Positions 20,870 to 29,772 of a DNA stretch of 64,000 nucleotides are shown here, piece by piece (the first letter of the stretch is position 1; each line of letters starts with the position of its first letter). Made by a program: the position numbers and the translations under genes. Source of the stretch: RGIG3701 sp017403345 (GTDB lineage Bacteria > Planctomycetota > Planctomycetia > Pirellulales > Thermoguttaceae); assembly GCA_017403345.1 (NCBI GenBank), contig JAFQOH010000194.1, positions 8,079 to 72,078 on the forward strand. Reading direction: 5' to 3'. A model generated the notes under the pieces. The model had not been told where the DNA came from and did no database searches. It saw nothing but the letters and a program-made list of their open reading frames with translations.

Positions 20870-22546
20870 CTACTTTTGTTCCGCTGCCCAAACTGCGAGC
20901 TTTTCGCGGAAGATCTTCGCATTGTGCCGAATGTCGACCGGGAAAGATGGATGGAAAAGCAGCGTTTTCAGCTTTTCCGTCAGCGGATCTGCTGCACCAA
21001 GTGCAAGAAGCTCTTCTTTCATTTTCGCGAGTTTTTTCTGATCGTGCAGTATATCGCAGTCTTTCGGCTCAATGATCAGGACCGGTTTGAGTTTCCCTTC
21101 CGGAAGTCCCGGTTCTGAAACGCCGACCAGGGCGGAACGGTTTACGCCGGGATGCTCGTTAAAGATCGCCTCGCAGCATATCGTGAAACATGGTCCGTGC
21201 ACCGTCTCGACCCGGTGTGCTTTTCGTCCGCAGAACCAAAAACGTTCTTGTGCATCCAGGTAGCCGACGTCTCCCATTCGATGCCAGACGATTTCTTTTC
21301 CGTCCGGTCCCTTTTCGTAAACTTTCGCCAAGGCATTTGCCTCAGTGCGCGTGACGTACTCCCGCGTGATCTGCGGTCCCGTGACCATCAATTCACCGAT
21401 CTCTCCGGCCGGCAGTTCTTCTGTTTCTTCCAGTGTTCGGATCGGCTCGTCGGTGATCCGGATGACGCGCCAGCGGATCGACGGAAATTTTCGTCCGACG
21501 CAGACCCCCGCCCCTTTTCGGCTCAAGAGCGCGGTCTCGCCAAGTATTTCGCGTGAAGAGATCGTTGCGACCGGCAAAGCCTCTGTCGCCCCGTACGGCG
21601 TGTGGATCTCTCCGTCGGGATGGATGATCTCGCGGATGCTCTGCAGAACGTTCTCCTGTACGGGAGCGCCGGCAGAGAGGATCATGCGGACATTTTCGAG
21701 TTTTTCGCCCTTTTCATGGCACCATTTTCCGACGGCTTTCCAGACCGCAGGAGACGCAAAGGACTGCGACGCATTCCAGTCGCGGACCGCTTCCAGAATA
21801 TTTCGCGGATCGACCGACGCGGGCCGACTCGCATCCATGTCCGGAATGACGGCCGTAGACCCCATCGCGCAATTGAAAAGACCAAACATCGGGAACCCCG
21901 GCAGGTCGGTCTGTCCGGGCTGGATGCCGTACTGGCGGGAGATCTCGTCCACCTGCGTGTTGAATGTGCGGTGCTGGTAGAGCACGCCTTTCGGAGCGCC
22001 GGTGCTTCCCGTCGTGAAGATGATCGCAGCCGGATCGTCGTCCGTCACTTCTTCAATGCAAGGACCAGGCCAGGGCCGTTCCCGCAGCATCCGAAGTGTC
22101 GGTCCGCCCCAGAACCAGCGGCGTCCGACCGTCAACGAGTACTCCGAATGCGGAAAACGGAACGGCATGAGCCGGCAGATCGCCTGCACTTTTGAAATCG
22201 CGACGAATCCATTGGGATCTGCGTCCTGAAGGCACTGGATCAGGTTTCCCTTTCCCATGCCCGGATCGATTAGGATCATCGGCGCCCCCGATTTTAAGAG
22301 TCCAAAGACACACGAAACGAAATCGATCCCCGGAGTGACCAGAAGTGCCATACGCATCCCTTTCCGTACTCCGATTTCTTTCAGTCCTGCCGCGATCCGG
22401 TCACTATCCTCATCCAGTCCACGAAACGTGATGGTCCGGTACTGCCGCTTTCCATTCCGATACCCAAGCGGTTCTGCCACCGCAATTTTATCCGGCTGGA
22501 TCTTTGCAAAATCGGCAAGACGGCACGCCACATTCGCATTACTCAT
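20870..22546 (-). CDS. OleC-like AMP-forming ligase (beta-lactone synthetase / fatty-acyl ligase)
   Basis: A 558-residue ANL-superfamily enzyme. The phosphate loop FTTGSTGAPKG is at about 177-187, the adenylate motif HTPYGATEALPVA near 320, and MGDVGYLD with a C-terminal lid follow. The IDPGMGKGNL segment and the YGATEALPV motif resemble OleC, which adenylates beta-hydroxy acids and forms beta-lactones in long-chain olefin synthesis. Ordinary fatty-acid-CoA ligases cannot be excluded. AGAGGA precedes the ATG. OleA and OleD are not in the window; an OleB-like hydrolase lies about 30 kb away at 50435-51319. Confidence 0.75.
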   Translation of the reverse strand: MSNANVACRLADFAKIQPDKIAVAEPLGYRNGKRQYRTITFRGLDEDSDRIAAGLKEIGVRKGMRMALLVTPGIDFVSCVFGLLKSGAPMILIDPGMGKGNLIQCLQDADPNGFVAISKVQAICRLMPFRFPHSEYSLTVGRRWFWGGPTLRMLRERPWPGPCIEEVTDDDPAAIIFTTGSTGAPKGVLYQHRTFNTQVDEISRQYGIQPGQTDLPGFPMFGLFNCAMGSTAVIPDMDASRPASVDPRNILEAVRDWNASQSFASPAVWKAVGKWCHEKGEKLENVRMILSAGAPVQENVLQSIREIIHPDGEIHTPYGATEALPVATISSREILGETALLSRKGAGVCVGRKFPSIRWRVIRITDEPIRTLEETEELPAGEIGELMVTGPQITREYVTRTEANALAKVYEKGPDGKEIVWHRMGDVGYLDAQERFWFCGRKAHRVETVHGPCFTICCEAIFNEHPGVNRSALVGVSEPGLPEGKLKPVLIIEPKDCDILHDQKKLAKMKEELLALGAADPLTEKLKTLLFHPSFPVDIRHNAKIFREKLAVWAAEQK

Positions 22547-22605
22547 GGATCGATCCTCTTCACTTTCTCAATCGTCTGAAATTTTTCTATCTTCCCAAGC
22601 GGACT

Positions 22606-23901
22606 TTACTCTTCCGGCTCAGGACTTTCCTCTATCGGAGCGGCATTCGGCTTGCCATTTTCCGCTGCTCCATCCGTTTTCTCCGACTCCGCAGCATCTT
22701 CCGATCCTTCTTCCGATCCTTCTTCCGGTTCTTCTTTTAGTTCCGCTTCCGGTTCATCTTCCGGTTCATCTTCCGAAACGGCATTTTCAGCCTCCGGATC
22801 GTTTTCAGCCGCTTCCTGCTTCTCATCTTCATTCGTACCGGCAGGCTGGTCAGTCTCCGCGTCATCTGCGTTTTCCGCGTCATCAGGATCTGCGCCGTCA
22901 GAGGCCTCCGTTTCATCATCCTCTTCTTCGAAGAAGTCGTCCTGATCACCAAAACTTTCGATGAAATCCATCGCAGCTTCTTTCACCATTCGGCGATTTG
23001 CGCGGGCATCGTAGTTTTTCCTTTTGGCGCGATCCTGCATTCCGGTCCGGACGCTCTGGATCATCTGGTCACGCTCTGCCACGTCCAAAGCGATCTCCTT
23101 CATGGTGTCGGCGAGAACTTCTTCTTCTGATTTTTCACCGCGTTCTTTGTCGCGCTGGGCTTTCAGTTCTTCCCATTCCTCCATTGGAATGTCTACGACC
23201 TTTCCGGATTCGGAGTACTGGATCCTCAACTGAAACATTAATTCTTCCGGATTTGAAATGTTCGCTTCCTGCAGGAACTGGTCCCAGTGTGCCCGAATGA
23301 AGGCGCGCTCATCATCGGAGATCTCCTCTTTTTCGCTTACGGCACGGTAGATCAAAGCCCGAATGCTGACGTCCTGGGCTCTCATCTCGCGGATCTTTTT
23401 CTCTCTCTCCCATTCTTCCTGGGGAATGTCCACGATGGCTCCGTTTTCGCCATAGCACATCCCCATTTGGAAAAGAAGGAGTTCGGGGTCTGCCACTTCC
23501 GTATCATTCCGCAGGAAATCATGCCATCCCTTTCGGACGATCTCTCTTTCTTCCTGCGTGAGTACGTAGTTTTTATCGACAGATACATTGTAGATGATCT
23601 CAAACGGAGTCAATTTTTTCCCCTCGGCGACCTCGATCATTTTTTCACGTCGGATCCTCTCGACTTCCTGCCGTGTCGTGAGGACGCTCTGTTCCATCCG
23701 GTCGATCTCCTGCTGGGTCACCCAAATGTTCGTCGGCCGGTAAATGATGAGTGCAAACCAGATGAAAAGAGCCACGACCAGCAGCACGACGAACAGGCGC
23801 AGGATCACCATTGCCCACGGGATGTCCGATGGTTCCGAGGAGCGGTATGCGGTACTGTGTGCAACGGATCTTCGATTTTCAAATCGATCCAAATCTCTCA
23901 T
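22606..23901 (-). CDS. Unknown one-pass membrane protein with acidic tail
   Basis: A 431-residue protein from the ATG at 23901, preceded by AGAGGAA. A single membrane helix lies at about residues 30-53. A mainly helical region follows that contains two similar blocks, LLFQMGMCYGENGAIVDIPQEEWE and a second of the type LMFQLRIQYSESG, VVDIPMEEWE, each followed by charged helices; this points to an internal duplication. The last 110 residues are highly acidic and repetitive (EDEPEDEPE, EEGSEEGSED). I do not recognise the family. It lies between the ARMT1-like phosphatase and the OleC-like gene on the same strand. Confidence 0.7.
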   Translation of the reverse strand: MRDLDRFENRRSVAHSTAYRSSEPSDIPWAMVILRLFVVLLVVALFIWFALIIYRPTNIWVTQQEIDRMEQSVLTTRQEVERIRREKMIEVAEGKKLTPFEIIYNVSVDKNYVLTQEEREIVRKGWHDFLRNDTEVADPELLLFQMGMCYGENGAIVDIPQEEWEREKKIREMRAQDVSIRALIYRAVSEKEEISDDERAFIRAHWDQFLQEANISNPEELMFQLRIQYSESGKVVDIPMEEWEELKAQRDKERGEKSEEEVLADTMKEIALDVAERDQMIQSVRTGMQDRAKRKNYDARANRRMVKEAAMDFIESFGDQDDFFEEEDDETEASDGADPDDAENADDAETDQPAGTNEDEKQEAAENDPEAENAVSEDEPEDEPEAELKEEPEEGSEEGSEDAAESEKTDGAAENGKPNAAPIEESPEPEE

Positions 23902-23984
23902 TTTATGGTTCCTCTGAAAGGGAAAAATCGCATTCCGTTCTGCCGTTTGGCGTAAAACGGAAAACTGCATTCGGTCTATTTGAT

Positions 23985-24860
23985 CTATGGGACCGCTTTC
24001 GGCAGAGTTTGGGCTGCGAGCGATCCTTTGGGAAGTCCGACCATCTGTTCGATCACCGGGCACTTTACCATGAAGAGATGCAGTACGGGCCGAACGGCGG
24101 GCTGCATCGTTTCCAGATTGCCCTGTCCTTTGGCGATGACCAGGTCCGCGTTTCGGAAGTACGTGCGAAATTCTTCGGAAACAGCAGCGTCGGGAGCCCC
24201 CGGCACACTGCATCCGGTCGTAATGACGCGGGCGATCTCAGGAAGACCGGCAAATTCGGCATCTTCCAGGAGCGCATCATTTACCGCAGCGCCTCCGCGG
24301 ACCGCAGCCGTCACAGAAACGTACCGATCCAGTTCTGCGATCAGGAGAGCGTCCCACACGATCTCGCCGCAATTGTCGCAGACGTAGAGAAGGGTCTGGA
24401 CTTCCGGTTTCTGAAGTTCTGCCTCAAAAGCAGAGACGTTCAGTCCAATTATCGGACGATTGGCGGCCTCTTCAACAGTTTTTGCGATCTCATCGGCTGA
24501 AATCTCCTGAAAAGTCGAAAAATCGATCACATTTCCTGCGATCGCGTACCGGATAGCCGTTTCTAAAGGGCGCTCGGAGGCACGGATCCGTTCACGAAGC
24601 ATTGGAAGAAGTGAACGTGTCACGGAGTTCATCTCGCGCTTGATCTTAAGGTAGGGGTCCGGATCTTCTAAAATTTCTCGGATCATCGCGTGGAGTTCTG
24701 CGCCAAGTTCCGGCGGAGTCCGGCGAAGATCGGTCTCGCTCATCAGTCGTCCCGCACCGCGAATGACCGCCTCACGTTTCTCTTCATCTTTCGTCAAAAG
24801 CCATGCCGCATCGACCGCCTGACGAAAAAGACAGCCAAAGCATTTTTTCTGCATCAACAT
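23985..24860 (-). CDS. ARMT1/DUF89-family damage-control phosphatase
   Basis: A 291-residue protein of the standalone prokaryotic DUF89 class. The N-terminal CFGCLFRQ motif, NVIDFS, DNCGEIVWD (about residues 161-169, metal and phosphate site), KGQGNLE (a conserved lysine) and a C-terminal region all match. DUF89 proteins are metal-dependent phosphatases that remove damaged or excess sugar phosphates and related metabolites. AAAGGAAA is about ten bases before the ATG; a second ATG two codons later is possible. It is the first gene of a minus-strand group with the one-pass membrane protein. Confidence 0.85.
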   Translation of the reverse strand: MLMQKKCFGCLFRQAVDAAWLLTKDEEKREAVIRGAGRLMSETDLRRTPPELGAELHAMIREILEDPDPYLKIKREMNSVTRSLLPMLRERIRASERPLETAIRYAIAGNVIDFSTFQEISADEIAKTVEEAANRPIIGLNVSAFEAELQKPEVQTLLYVCDNCGEIVWDALLIAELDRYVSVTAAVRGGAAVNDALLEDAEFAGLPEIARVITTGCSVPGAPDAAVSEEFRTYFRNADLVIAKGQGNLETMQPAVRPVLHLFMVKCPVIEQMVGLPKGSLAAQTLPKAVP

Positions 24861-24950
24861 AAAAAACCGTTTCCTTTTCTCCGAATTTTTGGAAACCTTG
24901 TACAGTACTCTCTTCGAGGGATCGAACTGTGGACCGCGAAGAATAAAATT

Positions 24951-24983
24951 GGGACCATCCGAATGAACTTTCCGGACGGTCCC
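24951..24983 (-). terminator. Terminator of DUF1080 gene
   Basis: Near-perfect stem gggaccatccg with cggacggtccc, followed on the minus strand by AATTTTATT. Confidence 0.7.
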
Positions 24984-25013
24984 GAGCTCAAAGACCCCTT
25001 AGGTCGCGCAAGA

Positions 25014-26270
25014 TCAGCGTTCGATCAGAGCGCGCATTTCAGGCGTGATCTCCATGTACTCGAAATTGCGGAACCAAACTTCCGCGTCTGCGCTTCCGTG
25101 CAGCTGAAGACCGAATTTTCCGGTCAGTTCCGCCTGCTCATCCACAAAATCCACCGTGCGGAAATCATTCAGCAGATGGCAGAGACGTTTTCCGACGGCG
25201 ACGGTGCAGAGACTGTTCCACTCACCGTTTTCCTTACGTACTTTCATGATGTACTCGTCATTGGTGGCGAGCCAGCCGCGGCCGCGGGTCTTGTGTCCTG
25301 CGGTGTGCCAGAGAGCGGAGTCTTTCGCGTTGCCGGCGATCTCGTTCTGATTGCCGCGCAGCAGCCAGGAGGTCGGAACTTCTTCCGCACGATAGTAGAG
25401 CGCACTGTTTCCGGCGATGAAGCGGTAATCGCAGCGGACGGCAAAGTCATTGTAGTTCTTGTCCGTCACGACGAGACCGTCGCGGACTTCCCCTTTATCG
25501 TGGCTTCCGCGAAGTTCACCGGCTTCGTTGAATTCCCAGCATTCCGGGAGCACGTAACGGCATTCGTTCAGCTTCCATTTTCCGTCTTCACCCTTGACGA
25601 AGAACGGTTTCCATTCGGAATCGGGGAGTTCTTTGATGCGGATGTTGCGCCACGCCATTTTTCCGGATTTGCCTGCGTGGATCTGAAGTCCGATGAAACC
25701 GGTGGATTCTACGACATCCAGAACGTTTGCGACCGGTTTTCCGTTGACCCACGTACGGAGGGACGGACCGACACACTGGATCTCGACTTCGTTCCACTCG
25801 CCTTTTTTGTACGTGGCGAAGGCTTCATTCTTCGCTTCGTCTGTGGTCAGCTGGTCGTCAAGGAAGACGCGGCCGTGTTTGAATCCGCGGCGGCCTTCAT
25901 CATAGATCTGCCCCAGTGCCGGATATTCCGCCAGTTCGCACTGGTATCCGTACACGAGACCGTTTTCGCGGGCCTTGGAACGGAACTGGACGCCGGAGTT
26001 GCCGGATTCGAGGAATTTGAATTCCAGCTTCAGAATGAAGTTGGAGTACTCTTTGTTCGTGCAGGCAAACGTATTGTGCGGGGTATTCGGAGTGCAGACG
26101 CCGACGATGCAGCCGTCTTCCACATGGTATTTCGCACTGCCGCCGCGGATGGTCCAGCCGTCAAGGTCTTTACCGTTGAACAGGGAAACGAAACCGTCTT
26201 CGGCTGCCATGACCGAAGTACAGAGTGCCGCGGCAAAAAGGAATGCCGCAAGGGTGAGCTTTTTCAGCAT
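25014..26270 (-). CDS. Secreted protein with two DUF1080 domains
   Basis: A 418-residue protein with a signal peptide (MLKKLTLAAFLFAAALC, cut near VMAAEDG) and two tandem DUF1080 jelly-roll domains. Domain one starts FVSLFNGKDLDGWTIRGG (about 26-215). Domain two spans about 222-415 and includes NDFAVRCDYRF and EVWFRNFEYMEI. The family is annotated as 3-keto-disaccharide hydrolase and is typical of planctomycete sugar catabolism. AGGAG precedes the ATG at 26270, and the open frame beyond it is not supported. It is one-gene sized, with its own terminator and a possible TAAAAT box at 26403-26408. Confidence 0.88.
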   Translation of the reverse strand: MLKKLTLAAFLFAAALCTSVMAAEDGFVSLFNGKDLDGWTIRGGSAKYHVEDGCIVGVCTPNTPHNTFACTNKEYSNFILKLEFKFLESGNSGVQFRSKARENGLVYGYQCELAEYPALGQIYDEGRRGFKHGRVFLDDQLTTDEAKNEAFATYKKGEWNEVEIQCVGPSLRTWVNGKPVANVLDVVESTGFIGLQIHAGKSGKMAWRNIRIKELPDSEWKPFFVKGEDGKWKLNECRYVLPECWEFNEAGELRGSHDKGEVRDGLVVTDKNYNDFAVRCDYRFIAGNSALYYRAEEVPTSWLLRGNQNEIAGNAKDSALWHTAGHKTRGRGWLATNDEYIMKVRKENGEWNSLCTVAVGKRLCHLLNDFRTVDFVDEQAELTGKFGLQLHGSADAEVWFRNFEYMEITPEMRALIER

Positions 26271-26757
26271 AAAAAATCTCCTGGATTGAAAATCTTTCCG
26301 TTTTCCGATCTCTTCCCTTGAGAGGGGGCGGGAAACTTTGGGAAAATCGGCAAAAAAACAAAAAACGAAAGAAACGAACGTTTCTGCTCGCATCACCTTC
26401 CCATTTTATCACGTCTCAAACTTTTTTCCAGTACCGCAGACGAAAATTTTTTCACTTTTACGCAACTTTCCGGAAATTTTCCCATTTTCGACTTCCAGCT
26501 CCGCAGGCAGTACTGCCTCACGTGCAGCCTTAGGTTTCCGTGGTAGAAACGCGAAGCTGATCGGTACGCAGACACTTGAGGAGCCTCTTTTTTATGAAAA
26601 TTTTCGGGAACCCACTTGCAGAGCCCTCTGTTTTGGGGTAAAATATCAAAAAGACGTCCAGTTACCTTTCGTCCCGGATCCCCTTTCCCGCGACTCGGAC
26701 TTTCCCGCCTGGCAGCGTCCGCACCGCCTCCCCCCATTTCGATCCCAAGAGCAAAAA
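26271..26757. other. Divergent intergenic region
   Basis: About 490 bases between the DUF1080 gene and the NapHG-like gene. It holds a possible minus-strand -10 box (26403-26408) with a poor -35, and the plus-strand promoter at 26616-26644. No gene is supported. Confidence 0.5.
26616..26644 (+). promoter_or_regulatory. Promoter of NapHG-like/AKR operon
   Basis: TTGCAG (26616-26621), a 17-base spacer and TAAAAT (26639-26644); the leader is about 110 nt. Confidence 0.68.
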
Positions 26758-28365
26758 ATGAAAAATCCCGGAAATTTGAAAAATCTGCGATTTATCGCCG
26801 GCCTTCTATTTCTAGCGTGCTTCACCGCCGCAAGTCTGGGTTGGAAACCGGCCTCGGAACTCCTCCATCTTCAGCTCGGCCCGATGTCTGTGCGTCTGCT
26901 TGCGTCATTTTCGTGGGGACTCCTCACGGCACTGGGGACCGTTTTTTTTCTGACGCTCCTTTTCGGCCGTCTTTACTGCTCGGTTTTTTGCCCGCTCGGG
27001 ATCCTTCAGGAGCTTCTTGGACGCGGACTCCAAGAGGTCCTCGGACCGTCTAAAACGGATCTCCGTACCGCGCGTTCCTTCAAATGGATCCGTTACCCGC
27101 TTCTCGCGCTCATCGTGACGCTGGCTCTCGCCGGAACGCTCTTTCCTGCGACGTGGCTTCTGCCGTCGTCGAACTACGTCATGATGCTGAACCATCTGGG
27201 CACGCCGGAAAGCGGAGCATTTTTCGCTGCGTGGGGATTCCTGATCCTGCTGATCGTGCTGGTACGGCTTCGCGGAAGGATCTACTGTAATTCGTTCTGT
27301 CCGGTCGGTGCGCTCCTTTCGCTCATCTCCCGTTTCGCGATTTTTCGTATCCGCGTCCGAAAAAACTGCGTCCACTGCGGAATGTGCGAGAAAAAATGTC
27401 CCGCCGGCTGCCTCGATCCAAAAACCGGCCGCGTGAACGCCTCGGAATGTCTCGTCTGTCTTGAATGTCTGATGGAGTGCCGCGTCAACGCCCTCACCTA
27501 CGCGCCGCCCTTCCTCGGAAAAGAGCAGCGGAAAGAGCAGACGTGCCGGGGAGAGTGCCTGCCGCAGGAAGAGATCGCACGCTCCAAAGACGTACCGACC
27601 CAAGACGTACCTGAAAAAGACGTTCCTGAAAAAGACGTACCTGAAAAAGACGTTCCTGAAAAAGAAACTGTCGAGACCGTCCATTCACCTTCCGCCTCAG
27701 CCCAGGGGCCGGATCTGATCCGCCGTGCGCTCCTCATCTCTTCTGCGACGGCTGCCGGAGCTGGAGTTGGGCATTTTCTGAACCTGCGCAATGTCCGAAA
27801 ACCGGATGAACTGAAAGCGGACACCGAGCGTCAGGTCCTCCCGCCGGGCGCGTGGTCCTACGAAAAATTCCGCACACGCTGCGTTGGCTGTGGGCTGTGT
27901 GTTGGTGTCTGCCAAGGAAACGTCATTTCACTTTCCATGGGACAGCACGGACTTTACGGCACGCTTCAGCCGTTCCTGAATTTCGAGCAGGGAAAATGCC
28001 TCCCCGACTGCGACGCCTGCATGAAGATCTGTCCGACCGGCGCGCTGGAAGATCTGGGGCTTGAGGTCAAGAAGAAACTCCGCCTCGGCATCGGAAGCTA
28101 CGATCCGCTGGGCTGCCGTGCGTTTCTCGGAACGCATCCGTGTGCGAAGTGCGAGCAGGCCTGCCCGCAGAAGGCGATCTCCATGGTCGAGTTCCGCGGA
28201 CGCAAGATCCCGAAATTCAACGACGATCTTTGTACCGGCTGCGGCGCGTGTCAGCTGGTCTGCCCGAAAAACGTCATGCGCGTGATCCCGGCTGTGGAAC
28301 AGACGGTCCTTGAGATCACGGAAACCGAAACAAAATCAGAAGAAAAAGAAGGAGAAAACGCATGA
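26758..28365 (+). CDS. NapH-NapG-like fused polyferredoxin membrane protein
   Basis: A 535-residue protein. Residues 1-200 carry four or five membrane segments and the two NapH-type motifs YCSVFCPLG and YCNSFCPVG. CVHCGMCEKKCP and CLVCLECLMECR follow (two 4Fe-4S sites). Residues 283-302 are a VPEKD repeat linker from a 4 x 15 bp DNA array. Arg322-Arg323 begin RRALLISSATAAGAGVG, a twin-arginine-like signal inside the chain. The C-terminal part has four clusters (CVGCGLCVGVC, CDACMKIC, CAKCEQAC, CTGCGACQLVC) like NapG. It probably takes electrons from quinol and passes them outward. Its stop overlaps the AKR start by four bases. Confidence 0.85.
   Translation: MKNPGNLKNLRFIAGLLFLACFTAASLGWKPASELLHLQLGPMSVRLLASFSWGLLTALGTVFFLTLLFGRLYCSVFCPLGILQELLGRGLQEVLGPSKTDLRTARSFKWIRYPLLALIVTLALAGTLFPATWLLPSSNYVMMLNHLGTPESGAFFAAWGFLILLIVLVRLRGRIYCNSFCPVGALLSLISRFAIFRIRVRKNCVHCGMCEKKCPAGCLDPKTGRVNASECLVCLECLMECRVNALTYAPPFLGKEQRKEQTCRGECLPQEEIARSKDVPTQDVPEKDVPEKDVPEKDVPEKETVETVHSPSASAQGPDLIRRALLISSATAAGAGVGHFLNLRNVRKPDELKADTERQVLPPGAWSYEKFRTRCVGCGLCVGVCQGNVISLSMGQHGLYGTLQPFLNFEQGKCLPDCDACMKICPTGALEDLGLEVKKKLRLGIGSYDPLGCRAFLGTHPCAKCEQACPQKAISMVEFRGRKIPKFNDDLCTGCGACQLVCPKNVMRVIPAVEQTVLEITETETKSEEKEGENA
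27604..27663. repeat. Tandem array, 4 x 15 bp, in NapHG-like linker
   Basis: Alternating gacgtacctgaaaaa and gacgttcctgaaaaa, two of each, read in frame as DVPEK. The third-position alternation (gta/gtt) has period 30 bp, which suggests duplication of a two-unit block. Confidence 0.93.
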
Positions 28366-29651
28366 ATCGACGTGACTTTCTGCAGACAGCGGCCGCGGTT
28401 TCTGCCGCCTCTTCCGTAAATCTGGTCTCGACCTCCGAAAATGCGTCCGCATCAGGTCAGTCAGCCTCCGCACAATCAGTCCCCGCCCCATCGGCCTCCG
28501 CATCGTCAGCGGTTTCTCCGGACGCTCCGCCGCAGGTCTTTCGGAATCCGTTCAAGGGCGGTCTTTCGCTTCCGTCGCTTGGTTTCGGCGTTTTCCGAAT
28601 GCCGATGGACACGAACATCTCGCAAAAGCTCGTCGACACCGCCATGGCGTCCGGGATCAACTATTTCGACACGGCATACACGTACCTCGGAGGAAAAGCA
28701 GAGGATCTCTGCGCTCGGCTTCTGGCCAAATATCCGCGGGAAAGTTACTTTTTTGCCACGAAAATGCCGCCGATGAATCCCGGAAACACGCCGGCGGACC
28801 TCACCCGGATCTTTGACGACCAGCTTAAAAAAAGCCGCGTCGAGTACTTCGATTTCTACCTCTGCCACAATCTGCAGGTCAATTCGTGGGCACACGCGAA
28901 AAGAGTCGGCATGGTCGAATTCCTCCAGAAGAAAAAAGAGGAAGGAAAGATCCGGAATCTCGGCTTCTCGTTCCACGACACTCCGGAACTTCTGGCCGAG
29001 ATCGCCGATTTCCATCCGTGGGATTTCGCGCTCATCCAGCTCAACTATTTCGACTGGATCCCCTACCGCAGCGGCGAGCAGTATGAGGTCCTGCGCAAAC
29101 GAAACATTCCGATCTGCGTCATGGAACCGCTTCGCGGCGGCCTGCTGGCGGATCTGGGGGAAAAGGGAAACGCCGTCTTCAAAAATGCCGATCCGAATGC
29201 GACCGTGGCGTCCTGGGCATTCCGCTACGCCGCGTCTCTTCCCGGCGTCTTCACCGTCTTAAGCGGCATGGACTGCATAGAGCATCTGACGGAAAACATT
29301 CAGACTTTCTCCAATTTCAAACCCATCACTGACGCAGAGAAAAAAGTCATCACGGCCGCCCTTGAAGCGTTCGGATCGACTGGTTCCATTCCGTGTACCG
29401 ACTGCAAATACTGCCTTCCGTGTCCGCTGGAGATCGACATTCCGTCCGTCTTCACGATCTACAATCAGTTCAAAAGGACCATCGACATTCGCCCGCGGTT
29501 TCCGGGGATCCGCCAAATGGAACTCAAGATGCTCGAACAGGCCAAAACGTGCGTTTCATGCAAGCAGTGCCTGAATCGCTGCCCGCAGAAGATCAACATT
29601 CCGGAAGCGCATCGGCAGGTCGTGAAAGACGAAATGAAACGAAACGTCTGA
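28362..29651 (+). CDS. Tat-exported aldo/keto reductase with C-terminal 4Fe-4S domain
   Basis: A 429-residue protein. MNRRDFLQTAAAVSAAS is a twin-arginine signal, followed by a Ser/Ala-rich linker to about residue 60. The aldo/keto reductase barrel spans about 65-310, with DTAYTYLGG (catalytic Asp and Tyr), Lys in FATKMPP and FYLCHNLQ carrying the active-site His. The C-terminus has CTDCKYCLPC and CVSCKQCLNRCPQ, ligands for two 4Fe-4S clusters. Translation is coupled to the NapHG-like gene by an ATGA overlap. It is likely a periplasmic reductase fed by that partner. The substrate is unknown. A strong terminator follows. Confidence 0.9.
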   Translation: MNRRDFLQTAAAVSAASSVNLVSTSENASASGQSASAQSVPAPSASASSAVSPDAPPQVFRNPFKGGLSLPSLGFGVFRMPMDTNISQKLVDTAMASGINYFDTAYTYLGGKAEDLCARLLAKYPRESYFFATKMPPMNPGNTPADLTRIFDDQLKKSRVEYFDFYLCHNLQVNSWAHAKRVGMVEFLQKKKEEGKIRNLGFSFHDTPELLAEIADFHPWDFALIQLNYFDWIPYRSGEQYEVLRKRNIPICVMEPLRGGLLADLGEKGNAVFKNADPNATVASWAFRYAASLPGVFTVLSGMDCIEHLTENIQTFSNFKPITDAEKKVITAALEAFGSTGSIPCTDCKYCLPCPLEIDIPSVFTIYNQFKRTIDIRPRFPGIRQMELKMLEQAKTCVSCKQCLNRCPQKINIPEAHRQVVKDEMKRNV

Positions 29652-29671
29652 GACGCTGAAACAGACGAAAT

Positions 29672-29711
29672 GAAAGGGAACGTTTCTGGAGACGCTCCCT
29701 TTCTTCTTTTT
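29672..29711 (+). terminator. Terminator of NapHG-like/AKR operon
   Basis: Stem gaaaggga with tccctttc around a 16-base loop, then TTCTTTTT. Confidence 0.75.
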
Positions 29712-29772
29712 CGTGTTTTAGAGGTGAAAACGCACGGTAAACGGGCAGACCGCTGCCGGATGGACCAGCCTT

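Noticed and set aside
22652..22945. Ser-rich plus-strand open frame
   Set aside because: It is the antisense of the acidic Glu/Asp-rich tail of the one-pass membrane protein.
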